Below, one piece after another: positions 46,829 through 58,708 of a stretch of 64,000 nt of DNA. The position numbers were made by a program, and so were the translations under genes. Below the pieces are notes generated by a model. The model had not been told where the DNA came from, ran no database searches, and saw nothing but the letters and a program-made list of their open reading frames with translations. The number at the start of each line of letters is the position of its first letter. The first letter of the stretch is position 1. Origin of the DNA: Trichosphaerium sp. ATCC 40318 (Eukaryota > Discosea > Flabellinia > Trichosidae); contig JALMLS010000062.1 of assembly GCA_038496445.1 (NCBI GenBank), positions 186,001 to 250,000 of the forward strand. The letters run 5' to 3'.

Positions 46829-47484
46829 ATCTGGTTGAGTAAAACAGTCCGTAATAGTTGTACATTGAGATGTTAAAATACATCAAGTCAATATCTCCAT
46901 CCAATGGAACCACAAATACTTCTACTTCTTCTAAAACCAGTTGTAAGTAAACAACAGCTATTATATTTTCTACAGACAAACCATACCTATTTTTTTAAAG
47001 TGAATGAACTAAGTAGATTTATTGCTGTACAAGATATAACAATGACATAATGCGTAACAAAAGTGAATCTGCACTTGTTATTATTGCAGGTTGGTTAAAG
47101 ATGGAGCTGTTTGGCGCCTGAAGCGATGAATGTACAAAGTAGCTTTGCGTAGACATGTGCTATATGGGCGTTTCGTTACTATCGACACTATTTTTATTGT
47201 TAAACAAATCTGGTCTACTATTTGTGTTTTTTAAAGCGATAAATGCATTACAAGTACTAACTACTTATCTCATGATGGAATTGAAAAACAATTAAAGTCT
47301 AAAACCAACAACGCTAGTAATGCATTTGTTATTACATAACCTGGTGTTCTTCACTCTCCTCCCAAATGAGAGGCTTGTCTATTGTGTTTAAAGTTGGTCT
47401 GTCACGTGTACCTTTTCATTGAGTATCCTTGCTTGCACAGGGTTCAACACCATTACTTCTTCATCTTGTAGGGAAGGCTAACAG
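46671..47484. repeat. Tandem duplication unit 1 (LRR 3' end to acidic-gene fragment)
   Basis: Closely matches 47715-48602: the last LRR exon, its 3' flank, and a fragment of the 3' end of the acidic-protein gene near 47436-47484. The left breakpoint lies within the coding end of the reeler/His-1 gene. Confidence 0.7.
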
Positions 47485-47535
47485 AGTGGTGTACATACAA
47501 TAATATTTATGGTTGCTTCCTTATTTCTATAAAAG

Positions 47536-47873
47536 GAATAAAGGCTCTAAAAGATGTACATAACATTACACTCAGTGATCCAAAAGATTCATGGCTCAAA
47601 CATCTTGGGAATGCACACTGTTTGCATTTTAATGGAAAGCGAATGACAGATGATGGACTCAAATCATTGATCAATGTCAAACGCTTGGATTTGTACTTAT
47701 GTTCCAAGATAACAAACGCAGGGTTTGAGAATCTGACTAACCTCGAGCATTTAGAGCTTGCTTATTGTCGTACAATTTCAAATGATTGCTTGTTACACCT
47801 GACTTCTCTCAAGAAACTTGAAGCTCATCATAGCGGGGTAACACAAGATGCAGCTAAGGCACTGGATAAATAA
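47536..47873 (+). CDS. LRR protein, 3' exon (5' part missing)
   Basis: Exon after an AAAAG acceptor reading IKALKDVHNITLSDPKDSW, then LKHLGNAHCLHFNG, three leucine-rich repeats (LKSLINVKRLDLYLCSKIT, FENLTNLEHLELAYC, HLTSLKKLEAHHSG) and a stop at 47873. The repeats are the GALA/cysteine-containing type seen in F-box-associated proteins. No upstream exon with an ATG was found; the sequence to the left is duplication unit 1, so the gene probably lost its 5' part in the rearrangement. Confidence 0.45.
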
Positions 47874-48602
47874 ATCTCTGTGTGAGTAAAACAGTCCGTA
47901 TTAGTTGTACATTGAGATGTTAACATACATCAAGTCAATATCTCCATCCAATGGAACCACAAATACTTCTACTTCTTCTAAAACCAGTTGTAAGTAAACA
48001 ACAGCTATTATATTATCTACAGACAAACCATACCTATTTTTTTAAAGTGAATGAACTAAGTAGATTTATTGCTGTTAATCATTCTTGAAAACAAGATCAT
48101 AACAATGACATAATGCGTAGCAAAAGTGAATCTGCACTTGTTATTATTGCAGGTTGGTTAAAGATGGAGCTGTTTGGCGCCTGAAGCGATGACTGTACAA
48201 TGTAGCTTTGCGTAGACATGTGCTATATGGGCGTTTCGTAAACTATCGACACTATACTATTTGTGGTTTTAAAGCGATAAATGCATTACAAGACTAACTA
48301 CTTATCTCACAAAGGTAAACATCACAGCAAAGAGAGATGGAATTGTGCAAAACACTTTCCTATTTTAGGTCTAGAACCAACGACGCTATTGTAATGCTAT
48401 TTGTTTATTACATAAACTGGTTAACATATCTATCAATCCTCTTCCTCGCCATAATAGAGAGAATCTTCTTTTGTAGACTTTAGAAGTTGCTCACCGGAAA
48501 TAACGATGTCTCCTTTTGCAAACTGAGCTTTCTCTTTAGTCTCTGCATCAGGGTTCAACAACAGTACTTCTTCATCTGATGTACAATCGGCGGAAGGCTC
48601 AG
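47715..48602. repeat. Tandem duplication unit 2
   Basis: Second, longer copy of 46671-47484. It holds the complete 3' exon of the LRR gene and the intact 3' half of the acidic-protein gene, so this is likely the original and unit 1 the derived copy. Confidence 0.7.
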
Positions 48603-48882
48603 CAAAGTAATATAATACGATAATAGTGGTATGAGGGCCCACGCGTTCGTCTTCTTTGCATATTTTGACGCTAATCATCTGGTTCTTTGGGTTATTTACT
48701 TTGTCTTCGACACTTTCAGTTATGCTTTCTAGAACAGCTTCCCAAGGCTCGCTTTCGCCGTTACCATGCAAAACAGCTATGTTAGCCGTAACCTTACGCC
48801 CTTTTTCTTTGGTCATTCTCTCTGTTTCGCCACCTGGTCCCTTAATAGCCATAACAACTTCTATTTCCCCTTCTCTGCTCAT
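48433..48882 (-). CDS. Acidic 149-residue protein, unknown
   Basis: Single exon with ATG at 48882. The sequence is highly charged and acidic (DEEVLLLNPDAETKEKAQF, ending LYYGEEED) with a beta-rich middle (KVTANIAVLHGNGE, ISVKICKEDE, TTIIVLYYF). No signal peptide, membrane helix or recognised domain. A fragment of its 3' end was copied to about 47436-47484. Confidence 0.5.
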   Translation of the reverse strand: MSREGEIEVVMAIKGPGGETERMTKEKGRKVTANIAVLHGNGESEPWEAVLESITESVEDKVNNPKNQMISVKICKEDERVGPHTTIIVLYYFAEPSADCTSDEEVLLLNPDAETKEKAQFAKGDIVISGEQLLKSTKEDSLYYGEEED

Positions 48883-50227
48883 TGGAGGTGTTGTTTCTGT
48901 TGTGTATAAAATTAGATACTATTTTGTCCGTTTTTCTGCTGGAGGTCCTTTTTGGGTCATTCTCTGAACAACTTTAATGTGTCAAATGCTTAGTAGGAAT
49001 TGGCTTTCCATAAACATTCTGCGAGATGATTCTACGTTTTTTAAAGTAAATATAACGATGTCATGCCCTTATTACGAAAGAGTCAACCATTTAGTGAAAA
49101 GAGTTAACCCAGAAAAGCGGGCGAGTGTTTGAACGTTTTTATTAGCTTGAATAAGGTGGTGAGATAACACTGAGTTGTACATAACCGCCTAGCTTTGTTC
49201 TATCGGTACTTTCTTACATTATCACTGAACCTATGTGCTGTTGTGTCTCTATGTCTCGTAATGTACTAAAACTATGCCAAATAGAATGGAAACATACTAA
49301 CAAAACAGTTGTGTTTTAGGTTGTAACAACTGCTTTATTACGGAATGGAACTTAGGCATTGAAAAAGTCTAAGACGATACATAATGAAGAGTATGAATAT
49401 CCCATAGTTCTGGATCTTACTCTGGGTCTGTGGATCTTTTGCAGCGGCAGTAGCAAAATGACGGTTGTTCCAAGGCTCTGGACGTCCTGTGATTGTTTGG
49501 CCAATAGAAAGTCCAGTATTAGCATCGCCTTGCTTTCCTGTCACTAAGAGCTACCAAGTAAATAGAGGCCAAAATTAGACTGGCTGAACCATCATTTAGG
49601 ATTCTAATAACCCACATGATCAAAGTGAAAACAATTTTTATACATAGTTGACATTGTAGCTTACAAATGCCAGATCTGCTTAAACTTCTACACTAAGCAG
49701 TTGGCGTTAAAATCACGTATATATATACCAAGCCTTGCACGAAATGAATTTTGAGGAAATAAAATTCCATACGCACAGCGACATCTTATGAAGGTTGGTA
49801 CACCAGTAAAAACCAAAAAGATCCATAGAGCCGAAGCTCCAATCGGTTTATTTGTAAGAAAGTAAGGTTGAGGTAAGATGACTGATGGATCTGGAAGAAG
49901 TACGAGTGCAAGCAGTTTTTATTTACGATCAAAACCAAGATAAAAAAAAAAGTGGTTTTCAATATTACGCTACAATTGCGTCTAATCAATACGCACATGT
50001 AAATCCAAGCGTAAATGTTTGTTCTTCTACATTTCATTTGAAACGAAAACTCGATTTTTTTTGGTTTTCGGTTTAGTGACTTGTTATCAGAAAACTCACT
50101 TGTTTTTGGATTTTCCAGTCAACTACTTTACAAACAACTGTAAAAAACCTTTGCACTTCATCATAGTTTACATTACTTTGTAATATTGGGTTGTAAAGGT
50201 ATAAGGTTAATACGTAATACTTTATTT
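48883..50227. other. Intergenic with dispersed repeat R1
   Basis: No confident gene. A minus-strand stretch at about 49340-49545 (GKQGDANTGLSIGQTITG) reads like an exon after a CTTAG acceptor, but start and partners are unresolved. 49785-50066 is repeat R1. Confidence 0.35.
49785..50066 (-). repeat. Dispersed repeat R1
   Basis: Contains the core GATTGGAGCTTCGGCTCTATGG (shown reversed and only in part here) plus a segment with ACGCAATTGGAGC or variants. Copies: R2 at 53772-54085 and a diverged R3 at 59214-59455. It lies just outside the COMT-like gene, in the outer part of the inverted repeat. Confidence 0.55.
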
Positions 50228-51316
50228 CTATTTCTTTCGTGAAATGAGTACAGTGTCTGTTATATGTCCTCCTATGAATCCTTCTGTCTCTCTTGATTCA
50301 GTAACATAATCTTTGTTATTTTCTATATACTCTTTATACTTTGGTGACCCAGGAAATCCAACATTATCAGCACAAACATAGCTTCCTGGAAACGAGAAAA
50401 TTAATAAGTATCAAACTATAAAAGCCGCTCTTGGAAATGCTGGAACCAAATTGTTTAGTGAATTGATGTACCTGGATAAAGTAAGTTTAGACCTTCTGTT
50501 GTCTTTAAATCAGGAAGATACAAAGACTTGAGATGATCAATAAACAGAAAATCAACTTTTCCTGTCAAATTATCTCTCTTTGCAATGTCTTTTATTCTTT
50601 CGCCAGCAGAACCAACAATAACCTCTACAATATGGGATAACCTACAATACATTAATACTCATAATGGAAGGTACAAAATTGTAAACGTGACAAAGGTACA
50701 TACCCAGCATGTTCAATAATCTTTGTTGCAATGGCGGCATAAAGTGGATTGAATTCAAATGAATAGAACTTTGCACCTGGCTTATCTTTTATTGCGTTAC
50801 CCATCAGAAGTGCAGAGTAACCTGTATGACCACCATATTCGAATATTATCCTTTGAGCAACAACGATTTAGTTAAACCCAAAAGGAGAAAACGTACTTTG
50901 AATCGCTTTTTTTGATCATTTCTGTCAAGAATGCTCCTTTTTCATTACCAACGTTCATTAATATTAGTTTCGGCATTTTCCCTTTTACATCTCCAGTCAA
51001 GTCATCAAAAGCTTTGAGAACTGATTCAGGGTTTCCTTTTTTCACATTAACAAATCACGTGACAAAGATAAACATAATAGTGTTAAAACTTACCTTCTTC
51101 AGAGTTTGCTAATACATACTCTAGTGTATATTGCTCAGCTGTTTTACCTCTAAACATAAGCCTGATTTTTTGGGAGAGTGCTGGAATGACGAGAGGAGTA
51201 ACCTGTTTTAAGTAATCGATATAAGGAGAGATCTGCTGCATTGCTTGATAGTTGTTAGTATTTTGAAGAATGTAACTGTCGACGTGTTTTGAGTGACTTA
51301 ACAATATATTTTTCAA
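50228..51316 (-). CDS. Catechol O-methyltransferase-like SAM-dependent methyltransferase
   Basis: Five or six exons from an ATG at 51316. The N-terminus (QMQQ-rich helix, LIPALSQ-like) leads to the Rossmann core: GNEKGAFLTEMI, then the SAM motif IFEYGGHTGYSALLMGNA, FYSFEFNPLYAAIA, VIVGSAGERIKDI, the metal/substrate segment VDFLFIDHLKSLYLPD, GSYVCADNVGFPG (metal-binding Asp-Asn), and a C-terminal VTESRETEGFIGG. This is the order found in COMT. It methylates a catechol-type or related small acceptor; the exact substrate is unknown. The intron near 51030-51090 carries CACGTG. Paralogue at 52570-53649. Confidence 0.75.
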
Positions 51317-51343
51317 GTAATTTCTCGAATATATGAGACCCCA

Positions 51344-52533
51344 CGTTATTCTCCTTATTGAGAATACGTTTTTTAGTATGTTGAAAGTGTATCACAATGG
51401 TTTTAAGTCAAAAAACGTGAAACACGAGAAGATTCCACGCTTTTATTCCCAATTTAGATTTCTTGCATTTTGCAACTTAACGCCCGACCTCTATCCCCTA
51501 CAAAAAACTACACCATCGCAATAGCGGTATTTTGCTGGTTTTCTAATTCCGGGTGTACTGTTTGGCCGGTAACGATTATTGGCGAAAAGTAGACGGGGGT
51601 ACAGTTTATCCGGCTACAAAAACACCAGTGTAAACGACATAACAAGAAAGTACGAAAGATCTGTCCATTCTATATATACTGAACCAAGTTGTAGGTAAAT
51701 TATATAGCACACAATCTTGGACTCTAACTGACCGTACCCTCTACCAAAATCTGTATAGATTTATTCTGTAAGATTAAGCATTAAACACCCTCTACGCTTT
51801 AGACGTAAGCTGCTATCTTTTCTTCAATTATAAGTTACGATTCAAGAAAGCAAACCTCATGGCTTTGCGCTGTTCTTAGTGTACCAGTCATGAAGAGCTT
51901 GTTGCTATCTTTTACTTTGCAACATGTTACTCAAATAGCATACTATTTACCAAGTAAAAATAAACCTTTACCATTAGCTATAGAGGAAGAAGATGAATAG
52001 CTAGTGAAACCGGTAGTTAAAAAACCAAATAGCAACATGATTTTCAAGTAGATGCTTTCATCATATCTTACAAGATATTCAGTTAACGACCGAGACTCAA
52101 ATCCGGAAAGCCCGAGGGCTAATAGAAACCAACAACGTTTGTAGAGAACGAGAGTAATAGATTACACTTGTTATATCCTTGTTCACTTAGGAAAACTGGT
52201 AATGCCGAAAAAAGTCACCATGTTATCAAACCACCCTAACCACGTCTAACAAATTAATTGTTGGAAGATTAGGTGACTGGTTGAAAAAGTCAGTTGACGT
52301 TTAGTTGAAATAGATTGCAAACTATTGACCAAGTAAAAATATACAGTAAACCTGTTTGCGTCAAATTAAGCGGACTCGGACAAAATGTATACGCGGCTGG
52401 AAAAACGTTAGTACTTAGATGATATACGTTTTAGAGTATAGTGGTAATATTGTAAAGAAATCTAAATAGCAATCATGATTTTCAAGTAGATACTTTCATC
52501 ATAACGTATCTTAATAAGGAGAAGAACGTAGGT
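51344..52533. other. Spacer of the COMT inverted repeat
   Basis: About 1.2 kb, AT-rich, no gene. Two diverged direct repeats occur here: about 51950-52075 and 52325-52500, sharing CCAAGTAAAAATA and ATGATTTTCAAGTAGAT. Confidence 0.45.
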
Positions 52534-52569
52534 CCTCATATATTCGAGAAATTACTTGAAAAACATATT

Positions 52570-53649
52570 GTTAAGTCACTCAAACACGTAGACAGTTACA
52601 GACTTATATTTTCAAAACAATAACAAGTTAAAGCAATGCAGCAGTATGATTACATAAACAAGGCAGTTGATCATTGGTGGTATTGCTAAGTAGCTGCCGT
52701 GTTTGTTGTGTCAAAAAGACAGTCTTCCTTTGTCATTCCAGCACTCTCTCAAACAATCTTTTCTTAAAGGTAAAACAGCTGAGCAATACACCTTAGAGTA
52801 ATGGCGAACTCTGAAGAAGGCAAGTTGTTAAATCAAACTGAACTCATAATGTTTTTTTGTCCACATCTAAAAAAGTAAAACTAATTTGTTGTGAAGATTA
52901 CTCAAAGCGGACTGACTGGAGACGTTAATGGTTGGTAATGAAAAAGGAGCATTCTTGACAGAAATGATCAAAAAAAGCGATTCAAAGTACGTTTTCTCCT
53001 TTTGGGTTTAACTAAATCGTTGTTGCTCAAAGGATAATATTCGAATATGGTGGTCATACAGGTTACTCTGCACTTCTGATGGGTAACGCAATAAAAGATA
53101 AGCCAGGTGCAAAGTTCTATTCATTTGAATTCAATCCACTTTATGCTGCCATTGCAACAAAGATTATTGAACATGCAGGGTATGTACCTTTGTCAATCTT
53201 GTTTACAAAAATCATAACCTCAATATGAGTATTAATGTGTTGTAGGTTATCCCATATTGTAAAGGTTATTATTGGACCTGCTGGCGAAAGAATAAAAGAC
53301 ATTGCAAAGAGAGATAATTTGACAGGAAAAGTTGATTTTCTGTTTATTGATCATCTCAAGTCTTTGTATCTTCCTGATTTAAAGACAACAGAAGGTCTAA
53401 ACTTACTTCATCCAGGTGCGTTAAAAAACATAAATACTTAACAAGAGCGGCTCTATGTACTTAGTTTGATACTTATTTTTTTCTTTTTCAGGAAGCTATG
53501 TTTGTGCTGATAATGTTGGCTTTCCTGGGGCGCCAAAGTATAGAGAGTATATAGAAAATAACAAAGATTATGTTACTGAATCAAGAGAGACAGAAGGATT
53601 CATAGGAGGACATATAACAGACACTGTACTCATTTCACGAAAGAAATAG
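52570..53649 (+). pseudogene. Decayed COMT-like methyltransferase copy
   Basis: Inverted duplicate of the gene at 50228-51316. The 3' two thirds are nearly identical (FEYGGHTGYSALLMGNA, VDFLFIDHLKSLYLPD, YVCADNVGFPG, end ISRKK). The 5' part is ruined: the first exon has several indels and an in-frame TAA just before the exon end (TTAGAGTAATGG against TAGAGTATG), and about 30 bases are missing from exon 2 around 52930. No intact start was found. Confidence 0.65.
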
Positions 53650-53771
53650 AAATAAAAATTACATTTTAACCTTGTACCTTTACAACCCAATATTACAAAG
53701 TAATGTAAACTATGATGAAGTGCAAAGGTTTTTTACAGTTGTTTGTAAAGTAGTTGACTGGAAAATCCAAA

Positions 53772-54085
53772 AACAAGTGAGTTTTCTGATAACAAGAGCA
53801 CTAAACCGAAAACCAAAAAAATCGAGTTCAAACATTTACGCTTGGATTTACATGTGCCTATTGATTAGACGCAATTGGAGCATAATCGAAACCACTTTTT
53901 TTTTATCTTGGTTTTGATCGTAAATAAAAATTGCTTGCAGTTGTACTTCTTCCAGATCCATCAGTCATCTTACCTCAACCTTACTTTCTTACAAATAAAC
54001 CGATTGGAGCTTCGGCTCTATGGATCTTTTTGCTTTTGTTTGATGCCTCGCGCTAGTCTTCAATGCCTTTTTGCTTTTGTTTCAT
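53772..54085 (+). repeat. Dispersed repeat R2
   Basis: Plus-strand counterpart of R1, with GGAGCTTCGGCTCTATGG and TTAGACGCAATTGGAGC. It ends just before the 3' end of the UTP25 gene. Confidence 0.55.
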
Positions 54086-54209
54086 TACTACAATAACGAT
54101 TTAATTGACTCCAGTTGGCAGGTTAATGCACTTTGTTTTACAAAAATGTGGTTAAGAAACAGGTAATAATGAGACAAATAAACTCTGTTAAAGGTAAACC
54201 AAGTTGATT

Positions 54210-57049
54210 TTATTCTTCAAGCATATGCGTTGTTGTTTTAGCTGACAAGAGTTCTTGGGCACGTGCAAGACCTACCGCAGCTTCCAATTGAAATGTGTCA
54301 TACCGAGAAAAGAGAACCAAGCTCTGAGTCTATCAAGGAAAAAACGATACCGTCAGCAAAGAAATAAAACAAGCAAACTATTCTTACCTCATTCGTTGAG
54401 TCAAGGTTATTTAAAAACTCTGGATAGTAGTTTGGTAGTGTTGGTAATCCGTAAAATACAACAGTGCGTGTCTGGTATATCCGAGATCTAGAAAAGTAAT
54501 CAATCGAATTTCAAGCTCAAAGTCAACGCCAAAAAACAAAAAACAGAAGAAAGTAAAGAAACTTGAATAGATTCGAATGACTATAACTCTGCATTCCACA
54601 GCTTATTATCTAACCCGAAAAGACTTTCATATCACAAGTATCATTCGCAAGAGTTTTACAAACATTTTCCAACTGCGAAAGAGGTGCAGATGTCGAAAAC
54701 AAATCAAATCAAAGGTTAAAAAAAAAAGCATACCTGAAAAAAAAGTGTTGTCGTTCTGTGTACAATAAAATGTCTGCTACACCCTTCTCAAAACGTTTAA
54801 GCTTTTCCATAGATTGCTTAGGGGCAATGTACCTTATTATAAAATAAGCACATAGAAGTTCAATACGGATTTTTATACAACAATAAAGATAAAAACAAAA
54901 AAAACGTACTCGCTGAGCGTTGCAAATCGTATTTCATGCTGCATATTCCTTCCTTGCTCTTCTCTGAACCAATTTCTAACACGCACAAGATCATAGTATG
55001 AAGGAAAGTACATTAGGACGTGTTTCTTTCCTTTTTCAAGGAGATGAGGCACAATCTTTTCTAAAAAATAAAGAAGTCAGCATTCCGCATAAAAATCAGC
55101 TCCCTGAATGCCCTCTTGGCATCCCAAAGCTAGGACAAGCTTTTTAAGGAATATGAAAGTGTACCTGTAAAGTGTAAGAATCGATTCTCTTCTACATCAT
55201 GAATACTACGGCCATCGATCCTAAAAACAAAAAAAAAATTAGTACAACATATCGTTGTTTCGCTATAATGACACTTACCTGTGGAATATCTGTTGAACCC
55301 CACTTATTGTAGATGCGCTTCCAGACTTGAAATTACGTCTAATTTTAAACATACCACGATAGTTACTGCAATGCTTATTCATCAATGAGTTGAACTCAAT
55401 GTGCATTGTTGATGTGAACATTAAAGTTTGCCTAAACTGTTTGTAAGAATGCTGTGCACAGTTGTAATTGACTTTTTTTTGTCCATAATATCCCAGCATA
55501 TGAATGGAATGGTAGCGCACCTGTGGTGTTGCGATTGTCCTTGAAGGAAGCGATCCATTATCGAAAAAACAGGAGAACTAAACCGAGATTTTGGAACTTC
55601 GTTTAGTCTTGTCATAATAAACCGGACATGCTCCCAATTCTGCATAAGCATAGTTTCTGGACTATCAATTACTACCAACTCAATAGAAGAAAGATAATCA
55701 TAAAAAGAAGCTAAAAAAGAAACAATAAGAAACAAGATAAAAAGGGTGAGATTCTCAAGAACTTTTTCACATGACTAAGTACGCAAACTATCGCTTGCTT
55801 TAAGGCCCCTTAATCCGTATTACCGACCAGTAACTTCTCGATCTCTATTAAATGTACAATGCGCGTTCTTCAAGCGATGGGGATTAAAGCAAAGCGACAA
55901 TCTTCGTGTGTAGTCTCAAAAAAAGAAAAGGAAGAAAATTATCAAAACCACAAAATTGATCGTACTCTGTTCTATTCTGACACGCAAGTTTATTGGACTT
56001 GCAATAATAATATCACTCTCTTTTATATCTGAATATAATTTTATACGGCCTTGTTTAAACCTTATATTTATCATAAAATCATCTCCAACATTTCCTCTCA
56101 TGATATGATTCCAATCATCTATTGAAAAAAAACCAAATGTCAGTTCGAACTTGTTGAGAAAACCATAATCCGTGATTATATAGATGTGGCGAGAGTATAC
56201 TCTGTTTATGTGTGTATGACTATGTAAGAGTATTTACCTGGTTTATTTGGGTTGGGATCGTCTTCCTGTTCAAAACCGTTTATGAAATCTTTAAGGTTCT
56301 CAACACAATCTTCAAGATTTTCTGTTTTAGCGTATTGGTTTGGAAGGAGTGATAAAAACATATTCACTACGTCATATACAATATTACGTATAGGTGCTAA
56401 TATCAAAACGCGCGGCTTAAAGTATCCTACAACACGTCAAAACGAGTGAAAATTTATAGAAAAAATAAGAAAAAAATAAGAAAAATAATTAAACGCTTTT
56501 CCTTTACCTCTATCTTTTTGAGCGTTAACGTCACCGTTCTCTGTCTTTTTCTCATTCTTTGCAATGGTTGCAAAAGCTTTAAATAAATGATTCATAATAT
56601 GTAGTACATAAGTACGTCTTATATTATTTTCGTTCTTTGCACTCATCCTACTGAATACTAAATCTTTATATGCATTTTGTAACGTAAACAGTCGCTGTTG
56701 CAATCTAGACATTGGCATATTCTCAGTCTGTGATGCTTTAGATTGAGACCTTAATGAAGTCCACTTCTCCAATAAGTTATTACGGATCTAATAGTACAAA
56801 TCAGCAAAACAATCAGACACAATCAAAAAAAAGATGACAATACAAACTTTTTGTTTTTTTCTTTTGAAGTGTTCTTGCTATGTTATCTTGCTTATAACTT
56901 ACCTCGTATGATTCTATATTATTATACAATTGCGGGAATTCTGTAGTAGAGAAATTCAATCCCATAAAATCCCAGTCAGGATGGCTATGCTGCGTGAACT
57001 TTTTCTTGATATTTTTTGTTAATATTTTTTCATCTGATACTTCTGGCAT
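54210..57049 (-). CDS. UTP25: UTP25 (DEF/DUF1253), small-subunit processome protein
   Basis: Multi-exon gene starting at 57049 (MPEVSDEKILTKNIKKKFTQ). The order matches UTP25: HSHPDWDFMGLNFSTTEFPQ; a helical exon (SRLQQRLFTLQNAYKDLVFS); the helicase-like Ia region PRVLILAPIRNIVYDVVN; IKLYSDIKESDIIIASPINL; IELVVIDSPETMLMQNWEHV; FRQTLMFTS; GVQQIF; HVLMYFPSYYDLVRVRNWF; FATLSEYIAPKQS; LLYTERQHFFF; then the YGLP/RYRIRG-type end. Like other UTP25 it keeps the RecA-like folds but lacks standard Walker/DEAD residues. It acts in nucleolar U3 snoRNP-dependent 18S maturation. The end near 54210 (TTTHMLEE) lies close to repeat R2. Confidence 0.8.
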
Positions 57050-57120
57050 AAAAATAGCTCTAACAGCGATTAAACTCTCTTAAAATACTTCAAATGCTTT
57101 GAAACCAATCAATATAATAT

Positions 57121-57673
57121 TTATAAAGCGTACTGGAACGAGTTTAAGCTATTTGTGACCTGTCTTGGTGGTTTTTTCGCAAGCAACTTTTTTTCTCGCT
57201 TTTCTGGCGTTTTACGCTGCTTTGGTGGCGTTCGTTTTATTTTTTTAGGCGCTGGTTTTTCTAGTATGGTCTGGGCGCGCCTCTTCTTTGGCTTTCGATG
57301 GCGTTAGAAATAAGTTGAGAAAAAGAATACGAAAAGCGTATTTCGCATTACATGCGCGTGTAGTGTGAGTTTTATCGTACCTTAACGCCTAGCGAGTTCA
57401 AAAGAGAGCTGTATGCGTCTTTTGTTTCAAAGTTGGTTTCTTCAAGATCTGCGTTGTCGTTTGACGCCGTAGCTTAAAAAGAGAATGTTTTAATAAATTA
57501 CGTTGAATTAAATCGCATAATATACCTCCTGGTTTACTCTTCTTGCCCAATAGGTGCGTTACATCTTTGTAAATAATATTATTATCATCGTCATTCAGCA
57601 ATTCTTCCTCTACAGGATCTAGACGTTTTCTGGGCGCGTATTTCCTTGGTTTCTTGCCCCCTTTCCGTGGCAT
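57121..57673 (-). CDS. Basic Lys-rich nuclear protein, unknown
   Basis: Three exons from an ATG at 57673: MPRKGGKKPRKYAPRKRLDP, then DDDNNIIYKDVTHLLGKKS; an acidic middle exon (NADLEETNFETKDAY, SSLLNSLGV); and a Lys/Arg/Pro-rich C-terminal exon (KKRRAQTILEKPAPKKIK then PPKQRKTPEKREKK) ending at 57121. Composition suggests a nuclear or nucleolar nucleic-acid-binding protein; no domain recognised. Only 77 bases separate its start from the divergent F-box gene at 57751. Confidence 0.5.
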
Positions 57674-57750
57674 AGTTGCGTTGTGAAAATAATTGGTTTT
57701 TGATTGTACTTGACTGTTTTTGTCAAAACGCCATTTTAACCATTTGCCGC
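57674..57750. promoter_or_regulatory. Short divergent promoter region
   Basis: The 77 bases between the divergent start codons at 57673 (minus) and 57751 (plus) must carry the cores of both promoters. No TATA box is obvious. Confidence 0.4.
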
Positions 57751-58708
57751 ATGACTTCCATACCAGAAGAAGCTCCAATTGATACCTTGCCGTACGAAAT
57801 ACTTCTAGATATTTTGTTACGCTTAAAACATCTGCGTGATCTACTACGTTGTGAGAGTACGCATTACAGTGTTGTTTCGGTTGAAAAACGGTAATAGGTG
57901 TTTGTAAACATTGGAACATGCTCTGTGGAGATAACTACCTATGGAAGCGCATGTATTTAACGCTGTTTGGGCGTGAGAAGGAGCATTTCGCAATAGACTT
58001 CCGTGAAGATATTTTTAACACAATTCGAAAATTGGGAGCACCTAGGACATCTACAAGGCTTTTAAAGAGGCTGAGGAACGTCTTAGGAGGGCCTTTGGGT
58101 CCTATTGATAACCGGCGGTTAAATAAGGTCAGTGAAAAGCGCTTTTCTTGCTTTTACACTCTATTCCCAATTTGTACTACAAATTCCCGTGTGCCTCCTA
58201 CATCTCGTAGTTGTTGTAAGAACACACAAAGCTGGTTCAAGTCATGTTCTAAGTAGAGTGGAGCCTTCGTATTTTACTGACTTTTTTTTTTGGTAGATTA
58301 AGAACTTTGTCAAAATTGGTGTTGATGTAAACGACAAGCCACAGTATACAGGACTCACGTTTCTTGAGCTTGCTTGCTCAAGGATACCAAACCCTGTTAG
58401 TACTTGTCGTGTACTATTGAAGGCAGGTACGTACAATGAAGACTAACTAAAAAAAAGTGACCTAGTACATTTTGTTTTCCTAAAGGTTTATTGGTAGGTG
58501 CAGAAATAACTCCTTTGGCAAAACAAACAGCAGCAAAACATAGGCATTGGTACATTGCCTATTTCATAGTTAGTACGCTAATTGGTTGTATAGCTCTAAA
58601 GAATTGGCTGAATTGTTTCACGAATTTGAAGTAGCACCTATTAAAAGAGAATATCATGTTCTTATTCGTGGGTGGGAAATATTATTAAGTAAGAACAACA
58701 TGAAGTAA
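57751..58708 (+). CDS. F-box protein with ankyrin-like region
   Basis: Start at 57751 (MTSIPEEAPIDTLPYEILLD). The F-box (LPYEILLDILLRLKHLRDLL) is completed after an intron by ESVCKHWNMLCGDNYLWKRM. A linker follows (FAIDFREDIFNTIRKLG), then an ankyrin-like unit (GVDVNDKPQYTGLTFLELAC, STCRVLLKAG) and a partial second (EITPLAKQTAAKH), ending HVLIRGWEILLSKNNMK at 58708. Four introns fit in phase. Typical SCF substrate adaptor layout; substrate unknown. Confidence 0.7.

Larger units (their letters stand above)
49785..51343. repeat. Left arm of COMT inverted repeat
   Basis: This arm (COMT-like gene plus R1) matches 52534-54085 in reverse orientation. The outer boundary beside 51343 is recognisable by CTCATATATTCGAGAAATTAC. 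Confidence 0.65.
52534..54085. repeat. Right arm of COMT inverted repeat
   Basis: Inverted counterpart of 49785-51343, containing the decayed COMT-like copy and repeat R2. Confidence 0.65.
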
